Shown piece by piece: positions 1 through 38,398 of a stretch of 64,000 nt of DNA (its first letter is position 1; every line of letters starts with the position of its first letter). The position numbers and the translations under genes were made by a program. The notes under the pieces are model-generated. The model did not search any database. It was not told the origin of the DNA and saw nothing but the letters and a program-made list of their open reading frames with translations. The stretch comes from Antennarius striatus (taxonomy: Eukaryota > Chordata > Actinopteri > Lophiiformes > Antennariidae). Location of the stretch: NCBI RefSeq assembly GCF_040054535.1, contig NC_090784.1, forward strand, positions 9,611,501-9,675,500. Reading direction: 5' to 3'.

Positions 1-1450
1 TTCCTGTATTAATATTGGAAATGAGAGATGATGTCATAATTAGAATATCTATCCTGGTATATTTGTTATAGAAAAAGTATTGACACCGAGAGGTGACAGA
101 CATTAAATCATAGACGTTTATGTAACACCTTCAAATAAATAACATGTACTTTACAAAAGAATGTCATCCCCACCCTTAGAAAACCTGTCCTCCTTCATTT
201 AAAGGAGGACTTTCTACTGTCAAAATGAAAAGTGTTGCCTTTTATAAGGACAGCAGATCCATTTTGTACAATTAATGTGTCATGCAGCTTGGTTGGATGT
301 TTATGCACAGTGCATTAAAATTAAAATTACTTCTATAGTTTATTGTAGCTAATTCAGATTACACAGGTAGTATTTTAGTTTGAAAAGATGCAAAAACTCA
401 TGCATAAGCATCAAACATATGTCTAACACCAACCGCTCTGTCAAGCATCAGTGTTTTTTATTAGTTTGTAAAATGTCATTTTGTTCCCCAGCACACAGTA
501 AATCACAGTCTTTCACTTTCATCAATGATGAAACATCAATATAGTCTTGTGGGTAAAAGCAGCTTGCACATGTATCCAGAATGCAGTCGATGGTTGGTTG
601 CTCCATTGTGGTGAGAATGATCTAAAAATATCCTCTATACTGTTATCAACTCTAAACTACAACATTTTTCAGGATAGTTTCAGTCTGTGGCAGACACTGA
701 GTCCCTGATATTTTTTTGAGGTATAAATTTTTCAGCCATTGCCCAGGTTGTGCTTTGTGGTGTTACCAATCTGCACTGTGTTTAACTAAGAGACACCCAT
801 TATGCAGCATGGGTTTCAGCTGGGTCACCCTAAAAAGTGGAAGCACAACAATCTGTTAAAGTGAACCCTAAAGGTCTAACTTGTGAGTACATAAAAGTTT
901 CCTACATCTCAGTGGCAGACAACTCTTTTCACATGAAGACCGCCACCCTGAAAGCACCGTGTAATTCATCTTCTGCATTTCTTCACACCACATTCTTCCT
1001 CACTTTGTACCCTCTCTTGTCACAGTGAGTCTAGTTGAAAGCAGATTATTCTATCTTTATCTATTCTCCCAATTTACGCATCACTTTCCGCTGGTCTAAT
1101 GACAAACCTGTCTTGTCTGAGCTCAGTGTGATCTCGCTGTATTTAGTCTCTTTTTTGGTGCCTTGACAGCAGGGTTCCCTCACTCTCCCCTCTCCTCCCT
1201 CGTAGCAGACATGAAGGCTTTGTACTAAAAGCGTCATTTAGGGTATGAGCTCTACTCTCTCCCGTTGACATCTGATCCGTCATGCGGCGTGTTTGAGTGA
1301 CACAGTGAGCCAGAAGAGAGTTGTTATAATTCCATTGTTTGCTGACAGCTTGAGCAGGATGTGTGTGGATGAACAGGCAGGTTAGATGTGTTTGTATGAC
1401 ACATTCACAATGTGTGTCTATACATGCTCAAGGTGCATGTGTGTTTACAT

Positions 1451-1455
<5 letters not shown>

Positions 1456-1547
<92 letters not shown>
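1456..1547. repeat. (GT)n microsatellite
   Basis: About 46 uninterrupted GT units. The Cys-Val ORFs over it are translation artefacts. Confidence 0.98.
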
Positions 1548-1548
<1 letters not shown>

Positions 1549-4389
1549 TGCTGTTCACTGTGGCCAGCTTCAGATTCTTTTCTGCCTCTCAACAGGCCGA
1601 TCTCTGTTCACGCAGCCTTGCAGTCACATTACAGTAATCATCTCTTTTCACAACTAAATTAGTTCCTTTAAGGAACTAATAAACCAAAATGCACTCAGTG
1701 ACAAACATCATCCATATTTTAGTATGGGTGTTCACAAATCAACCACGACACAACTTGCCAGTTTACTGATTTCATAGAATCTTAAATGTTGTCTTTATAT
1801 GGAACACAGCTTTAGTTCAGCTTCATGAGGGTTTATGATAGAACCAATATGGAATAGAGAATATAGAACCTTTTACTACAAATCTCTTCAAACCTCTTGG
1901 CAGTATGCTGATGTGTGAGGTTTCTGACATTTAATATTCACAGATCAGTTTGTTCAGGTGGAATGAAGGGTCGGATAAACTCGAGCTATTAGTTCTTCTG
2001 TCATCCGACCCCGAAGTGAATCCAAAGTATTATAATTGTTTTTAAAGGATACGCTCAACGCGGAATGAAAAGCTAGTCAAGTGGCCAGACCTGACCAGGT
2101 GTCATCACCTTTGATACTTGACCAGTAGAAAAACAGCTCTCCTGGTGTATCGCAGCCTCTTTATTCTCCCACCAGCATCCTCTCTGCTAGTCATGTTTTC
2201 TAAGCCTTATCATAAAGAGCCGAGCAAATTATTTTCTGTTTGTTGACATTTATAACTATTTTGTAATAAATGTCAATGTTGGGCTGTCACAGTAATATCA
2301 TGGTTTAACAAACAAGATTACTTATCTTGCAGCCATTCATTCTTGTCAGTGTTTGAAATGTCGTTTCAGTCTCCTTGAAGGGTTTTGTTTTTCATGAAAT
2401 ATAATTTTGTTCACTTCATTTCTCAGGAAAATGAGAAATTCTATCATGTCCTGTCTATTATTAATCTTTTGTAATATATAATAATCTACGTCTTTTACAT
2501 AGCCAAACAAGCAACAAAACAGGGGCCAGTATGGTAGCAACTGTAGGATCGGTGTGTTGATCCTTTCTTGTGTCAGAGAATTACATTCAAATCTATTTTA
2601 TCAACAGTGGAACACTAAAACGCTTGAGGTGTGTTGATTAGAACCTCAGGAAATGATGTAGATAAGAAGTACAGTATGAATCAACAAACATGAGCCACGT
2701 GTGCACGTGTGATATTCAAATGTATCCCTGGAGCCCTAAAGACACCGCATTCATAGTGAAAAACCAGTCTTATAATGTTCATTATCCTTCTAATGATGTC
2801 GAAACATTCTGGAAGGAGAAAGGTCCACATAAGGGGTGGGCTGGGGTCTTTGTTGTATTCTAGAGAGAAAATTAGACCTGAAACTCTACTCTCATATCTG
2901 ATAGGCTTGATCTGTGGGGCAAGCAGGGTTCCCACCAGAAACACACACGGAGAAAGGGGCCTTTCAGGCGGCCACAAAAGCCTTTCTTTTTGCTTGATGA
3001 GGAGTAGAAACAGACAGGAGGGGCAGAGAGAGGAGCCGGATGCATGAGGGCAGAAGGAGACAATAAAAAGGGGTATTACAGGACAGACAAACCATACATT
3101 TGCTTTAAGCTTATCAGTGACATTAGCAGCAGGTTACCCCCACTACATTTCAAACATCACAGCAAGTTGCTGGGTTAATTTTCCACAACTGCTGGGGTGG
3201 AATTGCTTTTCTTAGTTATTTACTTGTTCGTCACGGAGGACCAGTTGGCCCCTAAGACTATTTAACAAGTTTTACTGCTTTCGCCTTTGACTACAACATT
3301 TATCAGGAGAATGTGGAGGCCAGGGGACATTGGGATTACAAATCTTAAAAAGATAAATCTGAACAAAATAGTAAAAAAAATCATCTGTAATGTAAATTTT
3401 AATAAGATGGTATCAAGATAACGTTCATAGTGATTCAGTGCTTTTAAAACTGTGTATCTTATCGTAAGGATAGAACAGCAGATGTTTTAAAACCAAAACC
3501 AGCTTCAAGTTCACTATTTGTTTTTTGTACATTAACATTAAAGGCAGGCATGTCATACCACTGAGATTAAAATAAAAATAATACATAAAATTAGAAGCTC
3601 AGGTAAGCAGGAGCTGGTTGCAGCTTCATGAGTAACAGACAGACATTCAGCATCTAAAGACGCTTCAAACAGGCTGCAGTGGCATCTAGAATGCATACCT
3701 TTACAGAACTGTTGACACTTCTGACTATACCTCTCTCTCTTGGAGTTTAGTTCCTCTGCTGTATCCTTGTTTGAACTTTTTTATTATTTTGTTTGTGTAG
3801 TTTGGTTACTGTTGGAGTCACTTTAACTTGCTGCAGGTGAAAATCCAACATTTTCTTTCTTTTGGTGCACCATGGTAAAAACAATTTCACTTGTACTGAC
3901 CTTAGGGAGTCCATGGAGATCTGTGGATCATTTTTGTCATTTTGGTCAGCCAGCATAAAGTTTTGTTTCACTAATGGTCACTGACACACAGCACAGTATA
4001 TAAAGATAGATAACATTTTTACATCCTCCCTTTGTACAAAGATTCACCCATATTGTTCTGGATCTTAGCTCTGCATACACTAATGACACCAACAGAAACA
4101 ATATTCTAAGCACTTGTAACCACGAAGTGATGATGACGCAAGCACAGAATTTCCACGCCGGCTGGACTCAGAACTCTGCTTTCACCCATAAAATCACTTC
4201 TTGCTGCACATTTCCAGAAGTGTAATGTCATCCATCTTAATATGCAGGCGGTGGTTTTGCATCCCATGCGTGTTTTTGCTTTAGCAGCAGGTGGCCCTTC
4301 TTTCAAAAACTAACCAGCAGTTAATACTCCTATAATGGATTTCTGATTCATGGACGATTACCATTCATAGGAAGAAAGACGAAGAAGAA

Positions 4390-4566
4390 GAAAGTCATCT
4401 TTATTCATCCCCTACGGGGAAATTATCATTACACTCTTTACATGTGTATATATGTCAACCCATGCATACAAAGTTGTGTACAGGCCCCTGAACAAACACA
4501 ACACACTAGGGGCCTGTAGGCATGCGGTTAGTACAATTGTTAGTACATGGGGAGGCAGAGTGAAGG
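4390..4566 (-). repeat. SINE remnant, 3' part
   Basis: The segment contains CCCCTACGGGGAAATTATCA, a long-spaced GTACAGGCCCCTGAACAAAC and GGGGCCTGTAGGCATGC. These match, in the same order, the fuller SINE copy at 21.9-22.2 kb (CCCCCATAGGGAAAATTAT, GTACAGGCCCGAACGCACAC, AGCCTGTAGGGCATGC). The tRNA-like head is absent here; the copy runs into the TG/TA array. Confidence 0.7.
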
Positions 4567-4569
4567 GTC

Positions 4570-4657
<88 letters not shown>

Positions 4658-4702
4658 TGTATATACTGTATATACTGTATATACTGTATATATATATTGT
4701 AT
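4570..4702. repeat. compound (TG)n(TA)n microsatellite
   Basis: TA dinucleotides, then TG (about 4579-4609), then TA (about 4610-4647), then CACA and several ACTGTATAT units. Confidence 0.95.
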
Positions 4703-5646
4703 ACTTTATATACACTGTGTTAGCTTTTGGTTCAATAATCTATGTTTATTTCAATATTTTTCATAAACATTGAACCAGTCCGGCCCTCCGTGTGTTTGAC
4801 TTTGACACCCCTGCTCCACGTATTTGTGTGAACAGACTTTTATCCTTCATGAACTTGGACAACAACAATTTCCAATAAAGACTTGGGGAATTCCACCTAA
4901 GTGACATTTTATTCACGTAGATCTGCCATACATACTGAGATCCAGAGCCCAGCTTCACTCTTTGCATTTATGTCAGAGGCTCACCTATTGTTCTGTTGTC
5001 AGACACGTGTGTTATCACACAGGCTTTATCACATAGTTTCTGGGCACTAATAAGAATTAGAAAATGATTGGGTTCCTTGCTGTCCATTCGGAGCAGCTTG
5101 TTTAAATCTAGACAGCGTCAAGGGAATAAATAACATGTCCTTTTAATGTCCTTTTAACACCTTAAGTTGCCCACAAACATGACATACAAAACTGGATCTT
5201 AATAAACACCTGGGAGTGTTACGTTTAGTTGGAGTTCGGGTCGGTCGTTCGAGCACTGTTAGTGAGAACAAAGACTTGCTATGCAAATCACAGCCCATCA
5301 TTTACACCTGGATCGATGGGTGCAGACACCATTTGGGAGATTGTTTAAGAAATACCAAAGTGATAATGATGTTTACCAATATGGGAGGTCATAAATGATT
5401 CAGAAACAAAGCTGACAGCAAAGAAGTGGTGTTGAGGTCATGTATCATTTGCTTTTAGATACATGCATCACTGCAAAATGTAATTTGGTATGGTGTTATC
5501 ATACAGGGAGAGGGGGGGGGCGGCAGTACAGCCCCCAGGAAATTCTGTGCTTTGAGAGGGAGCAGCAAAGAGGGAGTTAGGAGGGTGAGGAACGGAGGGG
5601 GTGTTGTGTTGGAATTCCCTTGATGGCCAAATCCCAATGCCAACAG

Positions 5647-5651
<5 letters not shown>

Positions 5652-5725
<74 letters not shown>
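5652..5725. repeat. (CA)n microsatellite
   Basis: About 37 CA units preceded by a short GCGCGCGC run. Confidence 0.98.
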
Positions 5726-5728
<3 letters not shown>

Positions 5729-6060
5729 AATAAAATTCCTTTCTATGAATAGAAATTTCTTTGTCCACATCTTCACAAACCATCTTCTAGCTCATTTATG
5801 TGGATGTGGGAGTCTTTACGTGTTTGTGCTGGATTTAAAATATATTTTATCTCAGAAGACCTCAGGCAGTAGCCTGTAAAATCTCTGGATGTGTTTTGAG
5901 CCAGTACTTCTGAATATGTCTGATTAGGGAGCGTAGAATCCAGCACAGCGACCAGTACTGCCCCCTCAACTGTTGTTTAAGTTCCTGTTTATATTGTTTG
6001 TTTCTTGCACTATTTTAGAGGTACACAGAGTAATTAAATTCATTATATATCAATACTAAC

Positions 6061-31552
<25,492 letters not shown>

Positions 31553-31780
31553 CTTTGGAGCATTTCTTTAGAATAACATGTGATTTGTGCACAGCACGCA
31601 CTCAAATATTAACTTCACCCGTTCTCCCGCTCCCCTGGTCAGACTTTGCCCCGCCGAAGTTTTTCTATGGAACTAAGTCCAGACTAACCAGCCTCCAACC
31701 CTCCGCGGCACAGGCTGCGCTCCGCCTGCCGGAGATCCCGTTTGCTGGGTGGAGTTTGCTCCCCCCCCCCCCCCGGCCGA
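31553..31780 (-). promoter_or_regulatory. probable sntb1 5' UTR and promoter region
   Basis: The 230 bp upstream of the ATG are clearly more GC- and CpG-rich than the surroundings (GCGCTCCGCCTGCCGG, CCGCGGCACAG, CCCCGCCG), with a poly-C run at about 31,759. No TATA box was seen. Promoter identity is inferred from position and base composition only. Confidence 0.45.
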
Positions 31781-32904
31781 TTCTATCTGTAGATCCTGTA
31801 TGCAAAAGATGGGCCATCATTTTCCTAAACGTTCTGAGTCATGACAGCTTTTAAAAAGATTATTAAAAGCATCATAAATGTAAAAAGTGTGTATCCATGA
31901 GAGCAGAGATGTATGACCTGTCAGTCATCAGAAAGGGAATTCTGCGCCAGGTATTTATTTATTATATGTCATTGTGAAGCAGGAGTGCGACAGAAAGTCA
32001 CGCTTTTCTTCACGGTAGGCATGTCAAACTTCTTAACACTGATAACAATAATAAAATATTAAATATTGTCTTCAGATATCCTGTAAGTGTGGAATACTTC
32101 CGCGTTCACGCTGCACAAGTGAGACCGGTTACGCGCGCACAGGAATGTGACTGTGCCTGTTCTGACAAAGACAGAAAGAACGAAAGAAACAAAGAAAAAA
32201 GAGGTTTGAAATGAAAATGACATGTGGGGGGGCCCCCCCATGAGTGTTTCTGTATCTATTATTGTTATTCTAAAGGAGATCCCTGTGTCCCTGTCAGAGG
32301 CAGTCACCACCGTTTGTCCACAGGACAACCCAGATTAGGAGCGCGCAAACAGGCTGTCAGTGTGACTGAAGCTGACTGGAGATGTCCCCCCTCCCGTCAC
32401 GCTTGTGACCCGTGTTCTCGACCTTGGGGTGACTGACAGGGATGGAGGGAGTTGGAGGAAGACAAGAGAGACAGCGTCTGTCTCTCACCACCAGAGGATG
32501 GCATGGGTGGGGTGGGGGGGGTAACCAAGCAGCTGCTGACACTTCATGAAGGCCTCATCGCTTCTCAGATCTAAAGGTACTTTTATTCAAATGTGTGTGT
32601 TCTTTTCAGGCGGTGAAGCATGGCATTCTGCTGACAGTAACAAACGTGCTGGAAAGGAAACCGTTCTTCACAAAGATCTATTAGCAATGTGGCCACGACA
32701 CCTACTGGTGACACCTTAAATTGATGTTTGTTTGTCTGAGGATAAAAATGTTCTGGTGGATTTTTTTTTATTCCACCACATCAGAGGAGGTTTTCCAGTG
32801 ATGAATAATATCTGAGGTATAATTCACAGCATTGCAACTTTTTTTTTTTTATGTTTAAAGCTGTTTGCTTTGACATTTTCTTTTGAAAAACTGAATTATT
32901 TATT

Positions 32905-33370
32905 CCAATAAAAAAAAATGTAAAATGTCATTTATATAGCCCAGAATCACAAATCACATATTTGACACAAAGCTTACATGATATGACAACATGTGTCATT
33001 TGACCCTTGAAGCAGACATGGAAAAACTCGTTAAAAAAAACTATTTTCAACAGAAAAAAGAACCTCAGGGAGCGATTCCCCTCCCAGGAAGGACAGATGT
33101 GTACTGGATGTCGTTTGCACCGAGTGGATCAGCATTAGTGGAAATCGGTGTCCAGAAGGGGCACAGCAGGGGGTGGAGGTGTCGAGCAGTTTCAGAGAAA
33201 GAGGAGCGTTCCAATCTGAGGGCTAACCAGGATCCATGGCGGTGTCAACAGCAGGAGCCCAGCAGGACCACAGCTCTCTACCCTGTGAAAGGAGAGAGAG
33301 CACAGGAACGTACTCCAGGACTCCTGGAAGGGTCAAAGTCACAAACATGCATTAACAAGACATGAAGGTC
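32905..33370 (+). repeat. fish dispersed repeat, diverged copy
   Basis: It opens TGTCATTTATATAGCCCAGA then ATCACAAATCAC, the typical start of a common fish repeat with ATTTATATAGC. A body with GGAGCGATTCCCCTCCCAGG and CCAATCTGAGGGCTAACCAG follows. The 124-codon ORF here is judged incidental. Confidence 0.5.
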
Positions 33371-33741
33371 TTGTTAATACAAGATTAAGAAAGAAACACA
33401 AAAGGTAACATCAAGTCCGCAGGGGCATGACTGGGGGCCAGACAAAACCAAGACTCGGCCGGCCTTAATTATTGGCATTTTTCAAACACTGGTTTTATTT
33501 TATAATAATGAATAGGATAAGATATTTCATAAAACATCAACAAGACTGAATAAAATAGTCGTCTGTACACCAAAGGTACTTATCAGAAAAGTCAGAAAAG
33601 TCAGCCCTGATAAACCAACCTACATGAGAAATGAATTTACATGAGTGTTTGCTGTTGAGTTTCATGCATTAAAATTAATTTTGGCTTTAAACTAAAACAT
33701 TTCTGATTTTAATACAGTATGCTTGTTATTCTGTAACAGAT

Positions 33742-33743
<2 letters not shown>

Positions 33744-33796
<53 letters not shown>
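33744..33796. repeat. (AC)n microsatellite
   Basis: About 23 AC units, then ATATAT. Confidence 0.97.
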
Positions 33797-33797
<1 letters not shown>

Positions 33798-34733
33798 GTA
33801 TAAAATTCAAAAGGGTTTAAAGACATCAGTGGTTCAAGATTTATGTTTCTATACAGATATATGCTGATATCAAAGAACTAAGGAACTGTCTTAATTGTAG
33901 TTTAATATGTATTTCAGCCTTGAGGTAATAGTCAGGTAGATAATCACATAAATACACAGTATAGTACAGGCGTGGTGCTGATTGCAGGAGTCAAACTTCC
34001 ACACTAAATTACCTTGGATCATTACTGCTGCACTGTACAGAAGAGAGAATTAGCATTTTTACTTTGAGAGGGACTAAAACAGAAATTCTAATAATATTTT
34101 AGGTTTAATGAGGCTTAGGAGCTACAATAGATTTTTAAAAAAACTTTTATATGGAAATGAGCCATCAGATGAAATGTGTATTCTTTGCTATGGTAATGAC
34201 TTCAAACAAGCAAATAATGAACAAGTAAAAGAAACAAAAAAACAAACAAACCCCAGACCAACAATGAGGAAAGCAACCTTATGAGGTGGTGTTTAAAAGT
34301 TGTTAATCTTCTCTATCTAGTCAGACAGCTCTGGTATATTTAATATATTAAAGTAAATGGATAATAACCCAAACTTTAATAAAAAATTACATGTAAGGTT
34401 GAACAGGAACTCAGCAGCTGAGGGTTCTTGACTGTAGGGCCGTGTGGTGCAGAGAGGAACGCAGATCTGTGTGTGTGTGCATTACACCTCTCTTCATGGG
34501 AAAGGTGGCTTTGCAAAAAATTGGCAACTTATTCAGGGTGTACCCCACATCTTGCCCAGAATCACTGCATGTGACTGTTAGTGTAGTGTATGTCTTGTTA
34601 GTACAGTATGTCCTGTGATGTCAGAGTTTCTTTTTCTCCTGGTGTTTTACCAGTTTTTCCAGTATTAATTCGTTATGTAATGGATGAGCAGTGGATATGT
34701 ACAATTTCCTCTGGGATTATTAAAGTATCTATG

Positions 34734-34739
34734 TATCTA

Positions 34740-34781
<42 letters not shown>

Positions 34782-35002
34782 CGTCTCTCCCTCCCTCCCT
34801 CCCTCCCTCCCTCCCTCCCTCCCTCCCTCCCTCCCTCCCTCCCTCCATCCATCCATCCATCCATCCATCCATCCATCCATCCATCCATCCATCCATCCAT
34901 CCATCCATCCATCCATCCATCCATCCATCCATCCATCCATCCATCCATCCATCCATCCATCCATCCATCCATCCATCCATCCATCCATCCATCCATCCAT
35001 CC

Positions 35003-35066
<64 letters not shown>

Positions 35067-35193
35067 GTCTATCTGTCTGTCTGTCTATCTGTCCATCCAT
35101 CCATCCATCCATCCATCCATCCATCCATCCATCCATCCATCCATCCATCCATCCTTCCATCCATCCATCCATCCATCCATCCATCCATCCATC
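34734..35193 (+). repeat. compound tetranucleotide array, about 450 bp
   Basis: Blocks run in order: (CTGT), (CCCT), (CCAT) about 34,845-35,004, (CTAT), mixed CTGT/CTAT, and (CCAT) again to about 35,193 with one CCTT interruption. The array starts right after TTTCCTCTGGGATTATTAAA, a LINE/SINE 3' tail. The Pro-Ser-Ile-His and Trp-Met-Asp-Gly ORFs are artefacts. Confidence 0.97.
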
Positions 35194-35310
35194 AGCTGTG
35201 ATAGGCTCCTGTGTAAACTTATAACCCGGTTTCGGATCAGTGGCTGAAGACAAGACAATTTCTGATTGTCTTGACCCTCAAGAACATTAATGAACGAATG
35301 ATGAATGAAA
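35193..35310 (+). repeat. possible GGCGGCACGG SINE 3' fragment
   Basis: CAGCTGTGATAGGCTCCTGT followed by GATGAATGAA resembles the SINE body end (CAGCTGGGATAGGCTCCAGC, GAATGAAT). Weak match. Confidence 0.4.
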
Positions 35311-37008
35311 TTTTTTACAATAAAATTCTGCATTTGAAATTCTGAATTCTTAACATTCATGTTAACACATTTGTGTTGTCTGCTGTCACTTCATTGTGTC
35401 TGTCGGTTCTTAGTTTCCCGTCTTTGTTTCACCTCCACTGACTTTCAGTCATTTGGAAAAGCATTAAACTGGTGTCAGGAAGGTTTATAGCATCATCAGT
35501 GACTTTAATCAAAAACTGTTCTCAAAGGACAAATTAGATTAAGAGCAAACCTAGACTATGCAGTTCTGTTTGTGCATATCAATAACAGAATCAGTCCATT
35601 AACCAGCTGCAGGGGGGAGTAGAGGCTCGTCCGACGTACCCTCTACTTTCCTTCCTCCATCCATCTCTCCTTTCATATTCTTCTACTCCATGTACCTTAG
35701 AATTGTTCCCTTCATTAACTTTTGTCTGGCTGTAGGTCAGTCTTTTCATAAGAAGTCAAACACAAGGATTTCAAAACGTTGGCCTTCATATCCATGCAGC
35801 TATCACAATCAACCTCCACTGATGTGGGAGCTTTCTGGTTATGGCTGCTGCTGCTGCTGCTGCCAGCGTCATCAGTATTCCTGAAGTGAGGTCTATTTTT
35901 ATTACAGCCACTTTGCATAGTGTCTGCATAGTTAAATTGTAGTTGAAGGTAATTACACACAGTTTGACATCATCCCCAATCATAGATGTACAGTACGCAT
36001 AATAGGTGACTTGAAACCACATTTCAGTCATGATTCATCATGTGGTATCGTCAAGTATAGTGTAGTTCAATGTATTAAATGTTTTGATCAAAGTATCCTT
36101 ATCTTTCCTATCTAACTGGATTTTAAATTTGTGTTCATTGCTTGTTTGCTGTTTGTCTACCAAGATGCCAGAGGGAAGACAAACATAATCATTCTGTTGT
36201 GTTAATGCACAACACAGGAGTTTACTCGTGTTTTTATTCTCCTCACTTTGCAGACTCCTTAAAATTTGGATTCAATGATAAAAAATTTACAATATTTCAG
36301 TTCTATGGAGTGGGAAAGTTAAATTTTGTCTGTGAAAGGTATTACTTAAAAATGGCACAATCACCATGGTGTGGGATGATGATAGAACTGAGTGGTGAAA
36401 ATGGAAAAGCATGAATCACATCAATGTATTCTCGTGTCTTCCTTTTGAGGCATGTTGAGAAACAACTGCAATAAGATCTTAAACTAGATTAGGAAGTATT
36501 TTCCAGTTGGTCAGAGAGAGTAATTAAATTTGAATTTAGGTGTCAATCACAATGATGTAACGCTCTTTCCAAAGAAGAACGTTACACAAGGTGACTTTAT
36601 TCAGACGCAAGTCTGATTTCAGAGATGGTTAAAAATCTCACCGTGGTTTGAGTATACCTTTGTTTCAGTGGAGTGGAACTGTGTCATTTGTGATTTGGCA
36701 CCAGGAAATACTAATTAAAAGTTTTATTTTTGGCTTCATGAGAAATTTTGCTCCAATTCATTCATTTATTCATTCATTGCATCGAAATTACTCATAGTAA
36801 AGAAAGCTAGTACAGGCAGGGAGGAGGCATTTTGTCAGGTGATTATTAAATATTAAATGTTTTTAAGTCCTTCTCACTTTTGATGCAAAGATAAACTGGG
36901 AAAGACGAGAAAAATTTAAACTGTGCAACTGAATATAATCTAGTGGGTCCACATTAATGATGTCAATCCCAATGTCACGACTTTCTTGTTCCAGATAATT
37001 GTCATTTG

Positions 37009-37444
37009 TGTGACGGCCTCCTGCGTAGCAGGGCCTGCTGCTGTGTGTGTGTGTGTGGTGGGTGTGTCTGTCTGTGATTGTGTTCTGCAGGTAACCAGCA
37101 AGTAGGCGGAGCCTTCTAACTGGGAGCACCTGGACAGTCTCCCAGTGAGGGTATTTAAGATCAGATCTCTCGGACCTTCCTGGGGGGTTCCCACTCTGCT
37201 CTGCTCTTCTCACCTGATCCTGGCGACAGCACCATGTTTGTGTTTAGTTGGCTTTGCCTGTTTGTTAGTTTCTTTCATACAACACTTCATCCACCATCTT
37301 CCATGCATCCATCCACAGACACACTGACAATTCTGATTTACGTAGAGATGTTTGCTTTCCAGTTATTTTTGTAAAATAAATTTATTAATTTTTCTTTCCA
37401 GGCTTCATATCTCCACTTTTTGTCATGGCTCACAAGCCGGGTGG
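37009..37444 (+). mobile_element. LTR-like element (candidate solo LTR)
   Basis: The 9-bp repeat TGTCATTTG flanks the segment (37,000-37,008; 37,445-37,453). It begins TGTGACGGCC, has a GTATTTAAGA TATA-like box near 37,151 and an AATAAA near 37,374, and an inner end GGCTCACA that mirrors the start. Promoter plus polyadenylation signal within about 430 bp suits a solo LTR, but 9 bp is longer than usual LTR target duplications and no internal region was seen. It could be another element class. Confidence 0.45.
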
Positions 37445-37587
37445 TGTCATTTGTCCAATGTATTGTCCGTGTGTGGCAGTTAAAAATGATAGTGATATGA
37501 TTTTAGCTATAGTTTAACATTTGAAGACCCCAAAAACCCCAATATTAAATAAGAAGCTAACTCTGCTGTGCTCTTGTTGATGTTGAT

Positions 37588-38398
37588 ATGGCTACAGCCA
37601 ACCCTGTTCAATCTGACGATCAGGTCATACACTCCATTTGTCTTGATATTTTCACTTTGACATTGTACAAAGATATTGTGGAAAATTTCAAGAAGCATCT
37701 TGAGATACTTAACTGTAGGTCCCCAGTCAAACCAAGCAAGGTGTGATATCTGCACTGACAAGATCCCAGCCACTAAGACTTGTTTGATGTGTTTAACATC
37801 TGACTGTGAGACACATCTGGAGCCTCATCAAAGAGTTTCTAGCCAATAAAGACACAAACTGACATCCTGTTTATAACTTAGAAGAACAAGTTATCCAAAG
37901 AACACAGCAGGATTTTAGAGTCTTCAAGGATGACCTGTCACGTGTTTGTGTAGCATGTGCTAAATGTAGCTCTCATGTAACAGTCCCGCTAGAGGAAGTG
38001 TATGAGAGAGCTCAAATTGTAGAGACAAAAGTGGAAGTGAAAATAAGCATGAAAAGAATACAATTAAGATGAAGAGTGTTTGGAAAGATTAAGAAAACAA
38101 GTGAAGGTGAAGCATTGATTAAAAATGTAGAAAATAGTTATGTGAATATTCATCACATATTTCCAAATGAAGACCCACATCAATTAAACACATATTTTCA
38201 ATTTCCTGAGGAGATGGGTATTTCTGGAGGGAAATTCCACTGTGAGGTTGAAACCAAAGGAAAAAGCATCTGGTTTGTAGGGGTTGAAGTGTCAAACATT
38301 CAGCAGAATGACACTAAACATGATCCCAGTCACGTCACTCAAAGACACCACCAGATGGAGCAGTCTACTGACTATAAACCACAGGCACCATATCAATG
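37588..38398 (+). pseudogene. TRIM-family E3 ligase pseudogene (fish TRIM25/TRIM16-like)
   Basis: Fish TRIM proteins are RING/B-box/coiled-coil/SPRY E3 ligases. The ATG at 37,588 opens MATANPVQSDDQ then SICLDIFT, the usual start of a RING domain; the rest of the RING is missing. [20 protein letters not shown] then [12 protein letters not shown] (about 37,735-37,850) is a B-box. Further frames give SKEHSRILESSRM and VTVPLEEVYERAQIVETKVE, the end of B-box 2 and start of the coiled coil. The ORF at 38,076-38,398 contains GISGGKFHCEVETKGKSIW, resembling the start of a SPRY domain. Stops and frame shifts separate all pieces and the coiled coil is mostly deleted. The lack of introns between domains suggests a retrocopy or collapsed copy. 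Confidence 0.8.

Larger units (their letters stand above)
1..6060 (-). other. sntb1 intron 6 (partial); no exon seen
   Basis: AT-rich non-coding sequence downstream of sntb1 exon 6 in gene orientation. It contains a GT array near 1.5 kb, a short palindrome at 1658-1680, a SINE remnant with a TG/TA array near 4.4-4.7 kb and a CA array near 5.7 kb. I looked on the minus strand for the missing syntrophin-unique exon(s) and saw none. The rest shows nothing recognisable. Confidence 0.7.

Noticed and set aside
1363..1657. Cys-Val-repeat ORFs
   Set aside because: Translations of the (GT)n microsatellite; the same applies at 5.5-5.8, 10.2-10.7, 24.5-24.9, 29.7-30.0, 53.0-53.4 and 59.2-59.4 kb.
34734..35193. 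CRISPR-like array
   Set aside because: Direct tetranucleotide repeats with no unique spacers, in a vertebrate genome.
34608..35360. Long Pro-Ser-Ile-His and Trp-Met-Asp-Gly ORFs, up to 197 codons
   Set aside because: Every frame of a tetranucleotide array is open; no non-repeat domain.
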